The position numbers and the translations under genes are program-made. From Sulfuricurvum sp. (GTDB lineage: Bacteria; Campylobacterota; Campylobacteria; Campylobacterales; Sulfurimonadaceae), in assembly GCA_030679635.1 (NCBI GenBank), contig JAUXSZ010000030.1, forward strand, positions 1 to 12,712: DNA of 12,712 nucleotides, written 5' to 3'. The notes beneath the pieces are model-generated. The model saw only the letters and a program-made list of their open reading frames with translations, searched no databases and was not told the DNA's origin. Shown piece by piece: positions 7,151 to 12,712 of this stretch; within the stretch, counting starts at the first letter, position 1; every line of letters begins with the position of its first letter.

Positions 7151-7565
7151 ACGGCACCTCTTTCATGATGGCCAGCCAGTTTCGGTCAAACACCTTTTTG
7201 ATATAGCTCTCACGATGGGGGACGATGCATCCCGCGCAGTTTTGGTGGATGGCGGATTCGCTGATATAGCGGTCCCCGTCGGGACTCTCTATCGAGCAGG
7301 TGCTAAAAAGGGTTTTTTCCTCTTCTTGTTTAAATCCTTTGTCGTTAAACCGAAAATTGGGACAGGCACACAGATAGCAGTTGAGCTCTTCGGTGTCGTG
7401 GCATTTTTTATTCTCCGCATAGAGGGGACAAAAGTCAACCTCCTTTTCGACCATATTCTCAAATCGAAAATACTTAATCACCTCTTCATCACTTAGATGG
7501 GTGAGTTTTTTCATAATCGCTGCATGTTTGCTCGCGTGTTCATCGAACCATTTTTTATATGACAT
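7125..7565 (-). CDS. Small cysteine-rich probable metal-binding protein of the cobamide operon
   Basis: A 146-residue soluble protein with nine cysteines. After a charged helical N-terminus (1-42) come C46, C55 (with H56), then a tight cluster C63-x2-C66-x-C68 (NCYLCACPNF), C90, and a second pair C110-x2-C113 with H107 and H117 (HQNCAGCIVPHRESY), plus C139. The NCxxCxCP ... NCxxCxxPHR layout resembles the cysteine-rich small domain family (PF04071-like), whose members I recall near archaeal and bacterial cobamide genes; no search was possible. Such a layout suits a zinc site or an Fe-S cluster. The function is unknown. It sits between cbiP (11-bp overlap) and cobS (26-bp overlap) with an AAAGGA site before its ATG, so co-expression with the pathway is clear and a role as metal-binding accessory or partner of a cob enzyme is inference. 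Confidence 0.85.
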   Translation of the reverse strand: MSYKKWFDEHASKHAAIMKKLTHLSDEEVIKYFRFENMVEKEVDFCPLYAENKKCHDTEELNCYLCACPNFRFNDKGFKQEEEKTLFSTCSIESPDGDRYISESAIHQNCAGCIVPHRESYIKKVFDRNWLAIMKEVPCETAVSGD

Positions 7566-8895
7566 TGTCTAAAATCCTTTGTGTGTCGAGTTTTTCTCTC
7601 ATAATGGCGATAAAATGGTCAATCGTTCTTTTTTTGGTAGCTTCAAATTTCTCATCGTCAAAAATGCCGTGGACAAACGTCCCTTTGATGTGATCTTTTT
7701 CGTACCAAAGGGGATATTTACCACTGATCCCGTGGCGAATTTCAAACCCGTTGATTTTTTTTCCAAACAGTTCGTACACCCCTTTTTTGAGGATTTTTTC
7801 GTTTTGAAATACGATGACATCATCAATAAAGCCCAAAGCCTTCTCGCGGCTTGGGATGGCAGTTTCGACGCATCCATCGTCTACGATGGCATTAAACATC
7901 ATCTGATACCCGCCGCAAATACCCAAAATCTCTTTTTTTCTGCGTTGGAGATTCTCAAAAAGCCCTGTTGTTTTGAGCCACTGCAAATCATGTATAACGA
8001 GTTTGGAACCGGGAAGGATAATCACATCAAAACTCTCTAGGGGAATATTGGAGGTGATAAACTCCACAAAAACATCCTCATCGGCGATCAACGGTTCAAA
8101 ATCATTAAAATTGCTCATCGTAGGGTAGTTGATAATTCCGATTTTTTGTTTGGGGTTGGATTTGTTTTGGACGAAATTTTTGAGGCTTTGAGAGTCTTCA
8201 AACCCGAGGTTAAACGGGATATAGGGGAGTACTCCCAAAACGGGGATACCAAAATTCTCTTCGATAATGGTAATTCCCTCATCAAAGAGGCTCATGTCAC
8301 CGCGAAATTTGTTGACGATGACCCCGATGACATTCTCTCGCAGCTTTTTGGGGAGGAGATTGTAAACGCCCCATATCGACGCAAAAACGCCCCCTCTCTC
8401 TATGTCGGCGACGAGAATGATTTTGGTATCAAAGGTATCGGCGATAAAAATATTGGAGAGGTCTTTGTCCATGAGGTTGAGCTCCACAGGACTTCCCGCC
8501 CCCTCACACACAACGCAGTCGTAGCGCTTTGCAAGGTACAAAAAAGCATCCCGTACAAGGGGTTTTAGCGTGTTAATATCACGGTAGTACTCCCGCACAT
8601 TCTTATCACCCGCCACTTTACCATTTAGGATCAGCGAAGCACTGTTTCCCGAGCCCGATTTGAGCAATACGGGATTAAGATGATAGCTCGTCGGGATTCC
8701 CAACACTTCCGCTTGAAAATGTTGAGCAATGGCGATTTCGGCTCCGTCATCGGTGATGCGAGAATTGTTCGAGACATTTTGGGCTTTGAATACGCCCACG
8801 CTGTGTCCTCTTTCTTGGATGAGTTTGGCAATGACAAAAGTGAGAGTTGATTTGCCGGCATCCGATGAGGTGCCGAAAATAGAGATCGATTTCAT
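7555..8895 (-). CDS. cbiP: Cobyric acid synthase CbiP/CobQ
   Basis: A 446-residue glutamine-dependent amidotransferase that amidates the b, d, e and g carboxyls of adenosylcobyrinic acid a,c-diamide to give cobyric acid, using ATP. The N-terminal synthetase domain (about 1-230) starts with the P-loop-like ISIFGTSSDAGKST (4-17) and has CEGAGSPVELNL (130-141) and VADIERGGVFAS (162-173). The C-terminal class I glutaminase-like domain (about 251-446) has the nucleophile C327 in GICGGYQ and H409 in TFVHGIF. The start is placed at the ATG at 8895: it overlaps the cbiB stop by 4 bp (ATGA), has an AGGA site, and puts the P-loop at the expected distance. A longer reading from 8946 would add 17 residues with no family match. 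It is somewhat shorter than typical CbiP (about 480-510). Confidence 0.93.
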   Translation of the reverse strand: MKSISIFGTSSDAGKSTLTFVIAKLIQERGHSVGVFKAQNVSNNSRITDDGAEIAIAQHFQAEVLGIPTSYHLNPVLLKSGSGNSASLILNGKVAGDKNVREYYRDINTLKPLVRDAFLYLAKRYDCVVCEGAGSPVELNLMDKDLSNIFIADTFDTKIILVADIERGGVFASIWGVYNLLPKKLRENVIGVIVNKFRGDMSLFDEGITIIEENFGIPVLGVLPYIPFNLGFEDSQSLKNFVQNKSNPKQKIGIINYPTMSNFNDFEPLIADEDVFVEFITSNIPLESFDVIILPGSKLVIHDLQWLKTTGLFENLQRRKKEILGICGGYQMMFNAIVDDGCVETAIPSREKALGFIDDVIVFQNEKILKKGVYELFGKKINGFEIRHGISGKYPLWYEKDHIKGTFVHGIFDDEKFEATKKRTIDHFIAIMREKLDTQRILDNVI

Positions 8896-9755
8896 ACGAT
8901 GATTCCTAAGGTTAACAAAATTATAACGAGAGTGTCCAGCCGCCATTGCAATTGTAGTGCGTTGCGGACATCCGAGGAGGTGATCTCTTTTTTTCCCTCT
9001 CCGAAATAGGGCTTATCTTTCATTTTACCGAAATACGACGTCGCTCCGCCCAGTGAGAGATTAAGCGACAAAGCCATCGCCGAAATCGGGTATCCCGCGT
9101 TGGGACTTTCATGCAACGCCCCATAGTGCCATGTCTGTCTGATTTTCCCGAGTCTGCCGAAGAGAGCCAATATAATCACCGCCGTAATGCGCGAGGGGAT
9201 ATAGTTCGCGATATCGTCCAGCCGCGCACTCACTTTGCCGAACTTTTCGTATTTTTCATTTCGGTATCCTACCATCGAATCGAGGGTATTGACCGCTTTG
9301 TAGACAAACAATCCGACTAACCCGAATAACAGCAGATAAAACAGCGGTGCGATCACCCCGTCGCTGAGATTTTCGGCGTAGGTTTCGATGGCGGCTTTGT
9401 TGATCTCGCTAGGAGTCAGATTTTCGATATCGCGGCTCACGAGAAAGCGGATCGATTCGGGCTTTGATAGGACATTTCGTACGCTCTCGTAGAGCATTTT
9501 GGATGCGATCCCACTCGAAGCGATGATTCCCAATAACCACGGATTTCCGATCAAAGAGATCGGGTAAACGACGGCTAACACACACGCTAACAGCCAAAAC
9601 ACGAGCCAAAAACCGCGCATGATAGTGTCGGAATAAAACTTCTTTTGAAAGGCGGTGATAAAATCCCCCATTAGCACGACCGGATGACGGATGAATGGGA
9701 ATTCGCCGAAGAGACGGTCGATGATATAGGCGATTAGGGCGATGTCAAAGAACAC
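8892..9755 (-). CDS. cbiB: Adenosylcobinamide-phosphate synthase CbiB (CobD in the Pseudomonas naming)
   Basis: A 287-residue integral membrane protein that attaches the aminoalcohol phosphate linker to adenosylcobyric acid. Family motifs are clear: DRLFGEFPFIRHPVVLMG (13-30), AAIETYAENLSDGVIAPLFY (121-140), KAVNTLDSMVGYRNEKY (153-169) followed by SARLDDIANYIPSRIT (176-191), and HESPNAGYPISAMA (215-228). About four or five membrane segments are likely. The start is a GTG at 9755, chosen because AGGAGG stands four bases before it and because the conserved HPVxxMG block then sits at its usual place. It begins inside the upstream aminotransferase-fold gene (22-bp overlap) and ends in an ATGA overlap with cbiP. 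Whether the linker is aminopropanol or ethanolamine phosphate depends on the preceding gene. Confidence 0.95.
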   Translation of the reverse strand: MFFDIALIAYIIDRLFGEFPFIRHPVVLMGDFITAFQKKFYSDTIMRGFWLVFWLLACVLAVVYPISLIGNPWLLGIIASSGIASKMLYESVRNVLSKPESIRFLVSRDIENLTPSEINKAAIETYAENLSDGVIAPLFYLLLFGLVGLFVYKAVNTLDSMVGYRNEKYEKFGKVSARLDDIANYIPSRITAVIILALFGRLGKIRQTWHYGALHESPNAGYPISAMALSLNLSLGGATSYFGKMKDKPYFGEGKKEITSSDVRNALQLQWRLDTLVIILLTLGIIV

Positions 9756-10747
9756 AGTGCCTCCTCAAATCGTTTCAGCTCAGGGATGCTTTTCACCGCG
9801 ATACGTACATACCGCTCGTCTAAAAAATCAAAATTGGAGCAATCGCGCACCATGATTTTATAGGGGATAAGTTTCTCCTGAAACTCCTTTGCACACATCG
9901 CTGCAAGCCGGACGAGGAAAAAGTTCGCATCGCTGGGAAATACCTCCACAAAAAGGGGAGAGTTTTCGAGGAGGGTTTTTAGATACCCTTTGGCTTCTTT
10001 GTTCTGTTTTTGGGAGGAGAGCCGAAACAGCTCGTCTTTGAGGGCGCTGATGAGAAAATGGCCATCAAGTGCCGAGATTTTCCAAAGAGGCTCTTGTTCT
10101 TTGAGGGCGCGGATATTTTCGCGCGACGAGAGGACGATTCCGACCCTCACCCCCGCGCATCCGTAAAACTTGGTCTGTGATTTTAAAACATAAAGTTTGT
10201 CATAGTTATGGATGGTTCGGCTGACCGATTCTCCGCCGCAAAATTCCAAAAACGATTCGTCGATGAGAATCGTGCAATTTTTCGAAATCCACTGTTTCAT
10301 CAGCGCATCTACATCATAGTAGTGTCCGTCGGGGGTGGAAGGGTTGACGAAAATGATCAGTGACCCTTCGGCGACCTCCGTATGTATACTCTCAAAACGG
10401 TTGATAAGGATAATCTTTTTTCCGTGGACGGTGGCCGCTTTTTTGTACTCCAAATAGGCGGGGGAATAGATCGTGCAGGTGGGATGGTCGAAAAAGCGCA
10501 TCAGGGAGAAAATAGCCGAAGAGCCTCCGTTAAAAAGCTCCATTTCGTCAGCGTTCACCTTGTAATAATCGGCTAACACACGTGTTAGTTCTTCATGATT
10601 CGGATAGCTGTTGAGTGACACGGTACTGAAATCAACAGCGGGGTTCATGAAGTTGATATTGGAGGAGAGGTCGATGACCTCTTCGGGGGTGAAACCGCAG
10701 TGAACGGCAAACGTGTTGACATCCCCTCCGTGTTCATATACTCTCAT
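9734..10747 (-). CDS. cobD: PLP-dependent L-threonine-O-3-phosphate (or L-serine-O-phosphate) decarboxylase CobD
   Basis: A 337-residue fold-type I, HisC-like PLP enzyme. The N-terminus HGGDVNTFAVHCGF (6-19) and DLSSNINFMNP (26-36) are typical of cobamide-operon CobD rather than histidinol-phosphate aminotransferase. Cofactor residues are visible: N135-P136 in VNPSTPDG, D163 in LIDESFLEF, Schiff-base K193 in SQTKFYG with the following R201, and a C-terminal substrate Arg in YVRIAVKS. The enzyme supplies aminopropanol phosphate from threonine phosphate, or ethanolamine phosphate from serine phosphate in norcobamide producers such as Sulfurospirillum multivorans; sequence reading alone does not tell which. 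It lacks the cysteine-rich C-terminal extension of some archaeal CobD proteins, while a separate cysteine-rich protein is encoded in the same operon. It overlaps cobU by 4 bp. Confidence 0.88.
   Translation of the reverse strand: MRVYEHGGDVNTFAVHCGFTPEEVIDLSSNINFMNPAVDFSTVSLNSYPNHEELTRVLADYYKVNADEMELFNGGSSAIFSLMRFFDHPTCTIYSPAYLEYKKAATVHGKKIILINRFESIHTEVAEGSLIIFVNPSTPDGHYYDVDALMKQWISKNCTILIDESFLEFCGGESVSRTIHNYDKLYVLKSQTKFYGCAGVRVGIVLSSRENIRALKEQEPLWKISALDGHFLISALKDELFRLSSQKQNKEAKGYLKTLLENSPLFVEVFPSDANFFLVRLAAMCAKEFQEKLIPYKIMVRDCSNFDFLDERYVRIAVKSIPELKRFEEALCSLTSP
9760..9766 (-). promoter_or_regulatory. Strong ribosome binding site deciding the cbiB GTG start
   Basis: GAGGAGG on the minus strand, four bases before the GTG at 9755, lies inside the end of the cobD-like gene. 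It is nearly full anti-Shine-Dalgarno complementarity and is the strongest such site in the operon, enough to support a non-ATG start and separate re-initiation despite the 22-bp overlap. Confidence 0.7.
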
Positions 10748-11235
10748 TTGAGGCGAATCCGGAGACCGAGTTTTACTTCATAGACTTCATCGCAGAGTGA
10801 GGCGATTTTTTGTCCGATGAGTCCGCTTAGGTCGACGTATTGTCGGCTCATCGAATCGATCGGAATAACCCCGCAGGTGACATCGTTGAGGACAAACACG
10901 ATGTTAGCATCGATATCTTCGAGTGCTTCGATTTCGGCGATCAACACCTCTTCGCTCTCACCCAGTCGGTTGAGAAGCCACATGGAGATGCAATCGATCA
11001 GGTAGGTATGGCCGGACTCTATTACACGTGCCAGATCATGGGTCTCTTCGATCGTGATGAAATCATCCCTACGGGTCTGGCGGTGTTTTTCGATACGGTT
11101 CTCCATTTCACCATCACCGAAAGAGTGATCATACGTCGCGACGTAGTAGGGCAGATTGGAAGCCATTTCTTTGGCATGACGTTCTGCCAGAGAACTTTTA
11201 CCCGATTTTTGCCCTCCGAAATAGAGTACTTTCAT
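10744..11235 (-). CDS. cobU: Adenosylcobinamide kinase / adenosylcobinamide-phosphate guanylyltransferase CobU
   Basis: A 163-residue bifunctional P-loop enzyme that phosphorylates adenosylcobinamide and then transfers GMP to make adenosylcobinamide-GDP. The P-loop is FGGQKSGKSS (6-15, usually GGxRSGKS). H51 in IEKHRQTRR is the expected GMP-accepting histidine region. DCISMWLLN (81-89) and the C-terminal SRQYVDLSGLIGQKIASLCDEVY (130-152) with GLRIRLK at the end match the family. The motif usually written VSNEVGxGIVP reads VLNDVTCGVIP (115-125), a mild divergence. It overlaps cobT and the cobD-like gene by 4 bp each and has a GGAGAG site about nine bases before the ATG. It is slightly shorter than the Salmonella enzyme (about 180). 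Confidence 0.93.
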   Translation of the reverse strand: MKVLYFGGQKSGKSSLAERHAKEMASNLPYYVATYDHSFGDGEMENRIEKHRQTRRDDFITIEETHDLARVIESGHTYLIDCISMWLLNRLGESEEVLIAEIEALEDIDANIVFVLNDVTCGVIPIDSMSRQYVDLSGLIGQKIASLCDEVYEVKLGLRIRLK

Positions 11236-12296
11236 TGCAAAAAGCTCTCCACTTTACGGGTGATTTCCTCTTTGGTGACGCCATTTAGGGAGGCATACAT
11301 CAATGCCCCTCCGGCACCGACCCCCTCTTTGGCTTCCCCCTCATCGTAGAGCTTGAGGGCGGGATGGGAAGTAAGGGAAAAATCAAAATCGGCGTAGTAG
11401 GCGCTAATGGGAAAATCGAGCATCTCCAGCAACCCTTTAATATCTGAGTTTGGATCTTCAAAAACCCACTTGGTCGTACAGAGAGAGATTTTGGTACTGT
11501 CAATGGATTGAGCTGTATGCTTTGCAATGGAGTTGACCATGAGCAAAACAGAGGCCATTTGCGTCCCTCCCGCGAGAATAATTTTCGTATCCCGACTTTG
11601 CGATCCCATGATAAAACCGGCATTGAAAATGAGCATATTGTCGCCCACTTTACCCACCTTTTCAAATAAATTATCGCCAGTCTCCAGCAGATTAAGGGCT
11701 TTTTGGAGCACGTCGCTTTTGATATTTTTAGGAGCATTTCTAAAACTGCTGCTGAATTTATCCATGGCGTCATATCCCAATGCCAACGCTGTTGCCGTCG
11801 CCGTTGTCGTCCCGCTGGGTACGGATTCTCCCAGAATGACATAATCGCCCGATGGGGCATAGTTTTGCCCAAATCGGACCCCTTTTTCAAAAAGCTCCTG
11901 TGCGTTAATGTTCGCCCCCTCTTCTATCGAACCGCTGGGGGTTATCCCGAAATTATGACACGTAAAATAAGAGACGTTGGGGGTCACTTCAAGACCCAGA
12001 TTCAGAAGCTCTATGTCTCCAAAAGGATTTAAAAGATGGACGGCACGGGTAATGAGGGCAGGGGTAGGGACACCCTTGGGCGTTTCGGCAATCGTCCCCA
12101 AACTTCGCACCTCTCCCGTGCAAACAAACTCCGCATCGAGCGTCGGGGTGAGGTGAAGCATCCCGGGAATCCCCGCTTGGGTAATCCCCTCTATGTTTGC
12201 CGTTTTGGTGTTGGACAATGCCAATAAAAAAGTTCCTCTTTTCCCCCGTAAAAATTCTGCGAAATCGCTGCTGCCTAAAATCGTTTTAATGGTCAT
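11232..12296 (-). CDS. cobT: Nicotinate-nucleotide-dimethylbenzimidazole phosphoribosyltransferase, UPF0284/TIGR00303-type CobT
   Basis: A 354-residue enzyme expected to transfer phosphoribose from nicotinate mononucleotide to the lower-ligand base, giving alpha-ribazole phosphate. It belongs to the divergent branch common in archaea, cyanobacteria and Campylobacterota rather than to the Salmonella type: the canonical N-terminal PTKPLGSLG-like motif is missing, and instead TPKGVPTPALITRA (72-85), GESVPSGTTTATATALALGYDA (157-178, the phosphate-binding zone) and EGVGAGGALMYA (324-335, with the likely catalytic Glu) are present. The ATG at 12296 has an AAGGA site seven bases upstream and overlaps bluB by 11 bp; the end overlaps cobU by 4 bp. 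The neighbour bluB makes dimethylbenzimidazole, so that base is the likely substrate. Confidence 0.9.
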   Translation of the reverse strand: MTIKTILGSSDFAEFLRGKRGTFLLALSNTKTANIEGITQAGIPGMLHLTPTLDAEFVCTGEVRSLGTIAETPKGVPTPALITRAVHLLNPFGDIELLNLGLEVTPNVSYFTCHNFGITPSGSIEEGANINAQELFEKGVRFGQNYAPSGDYVILGESVPSGTTTATATALALGYDAMDKFSSSFRNAPKNIKSDVLQKALNLLETGDNLFEKVGKVGDNMLIFNAGFIMGSQSRDTKIILAGGTQMASVLLMVNSIAKHTAQSIDSTKISLCTTKWVFEDPNSDIKGLLEMLDFPISAYYADFDFSLTSHPALKLYDEGEAKEGVGAGGALMYASLNGVTKEEITRKVESFLQ

Positions 12297-12712
12297 TGTT
12301 TTTCCTTGTCGAGATCACTTCGGTGAGCTCTTTTTTTGTTTCCCAGTTTAGTGTCTGAAGTTCGGGTTCGTCTAAAAATTCATTGACGTAACCGATCGTG
12401 AGATAGGCGATGAGTTTGTACTGTGAGGAGATATCCAAAATCTTTTTAATTTTTTTCGGTTTGAGGATACTCACCCATCCCACACCGATGTTATAGGCGC
12501 GCGCCATCAGCCATAAATTTTGGATGGCACAGACGACGCTGTATTCTCCCACTCTCTTTTGGGAAGTTTGCCCTAAAATCGCTTTGGCAGGCTTTTTGTA
12601 TAACACCGCGATGTTATAGGCCGACTCTTTGATCCCCTCGAGTTTCAAAGTAGGGTAGAGAGTGTTGGAGCGAAAGATTTTTTTGGCTTTGCCGTTCTCT
12701 TTTTCAAACTCT
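12286..12712 (-). CDS. bluB: 5,6-dimethylbenzimidazole synthase BluB (partial, 5' end outside window)
   Basis: The last 141 residues of a flavin-dependent nitroreductase-fold enzyme that breaks FMN apart, with O2, to form the lower ligand dimethylbenzimidazole. The match to BluB is strong: LKLEGIKESAYNIAV, then YSVVCAIQNLWLMARAYNIG and GWVSILKPKKIKKIL, LTIGYVNEFLDEPEL. The serine of GWVSI corresponds to a residue I recall as important in the Sinorhizobium enzyme (S167), which separates BluB from ordinary nitroreductases. The frame stays open to the right edge, so the TTG at 12648 is internal and about 80 residues are missing. BluB needs molecular oxygen, so dimethylbenzimidazole cobamide synthesis here would work under micro-oxic or oxic conditions. 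It overlaps cobT by 11 bp and may or may not be the first gene of the operon. Confidence 0.92.
   Translation of the reverse strand, partial: EFEKENGKAKKIFRSNTLYPTLKLEGIKESAYNIAVLYKKPAKAILGQTSQKRVGEYSVVCAIQNLWLMARAYNIGVGWVSILKPKKIKKILDISSQYKLIAYLTIGYVNEFLDEPELQTLNWETKKELTEVISTRKNNDH

Noticed and set aside
7215..8568. Long plus-strand open frames (for example 7215-7496, 7579-8040, 8146-8568) and similar ones opposite hemerythrin, tamB and cobT
   Set aside because: They lie fully opposite well-identified genes, have no recognisable domains and no own ribosome sites of note, so they are antisense shadows.
8893..8946. Longer N-terminus for CbiP starting at 8946
   Set aside because: It adds 17 residues without family similarity and a 55-bp overlap into cbiB. 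The ATG at 8895 has a ribosome site, an ATGA overlap and the usual distance to the P-loop.
12286..12648. Short BluB of 120 residues starting at the TTG at 12648
   Set aside because: The frame continues without stop to the window edge, and the upstream residues read on in a BluB-like way (SNTLYPTLKLEG), so the TTG is an internal leucine codon.

Overview
The window reads as a compact chromosomal segment from a Campylobacterota (epsilonproteobacterial) chemolithotroph of the Sulfuricurvum/Sulfurimonas/Sulfurospirillum sort. This placement is an inference from protein style, dense gene packing and cobamide gene content; no rRNA or other taxonomic marker is present. All thirteen genes lie on the minus strand, so transcription runs from the right end to the left. 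No tRNA, rRNA, CRISPR, insertion sequence or long non-coding stretch is visible.

Right part (12712 to 5892): a nine-gene cobamide (B12) late-pathway operon in the order bluB (5' end outside the window), cobT (UPF0284/TIGR00303-type), cobU, cobD-like aminotransferase-fold decarboxylase, cbiB, cbiP/cobQ, a small cysteine-rich protein, cobS and cobC-like phosphatase. Every junction overlaps, by 4 to 26 bp, which suggests one translationally coupled unit. Together these enzymes amidate the corrin ring (CbiP), make and attach the aminoalcohol linker (CobD, CbiB), activate the linker (CobU), make and activate the dimethylbenzimidazole lower ligand (BluB, CobT), join the halves (CobS) and dephosphorylate (CobC). 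Corrin-ring genes, cbiA and a corrinoid adenosyltransferase are not in view. The one member without a textbook role is the nine-cysteine protein at 7125-7565, probably a metal-binding accessory.

Middle part (5866 to 1326): tamA and tamB, the Omp85-family outer-membrane barrel and its inner-membrane-anchored periplasm-spanning partner, overlapping by 4 bp. They follow cobC after only 25 bp and may be read through from the cob operon.

Left part (1264 to 1): a separate small operon of a hemerythrin (HHE) protein, a DUF2249 protein and a polytopic membrane protein with conserved-looking intramembrane histidines, cut by the window edge. Its 61-bp upstream gap holds the most striking regulatory signal here: a perfect FNR-type palindrome TTGAT-N4-ATCAA (1316-1329) placed exactly 22 nt before a TATACT -10 element (1288-1293), the geometry of a class II FNR-activated promoter. 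The operator overlaps the tamB stop codon. The likely reading is an oxygen- or nitric-oxide-responsive module.
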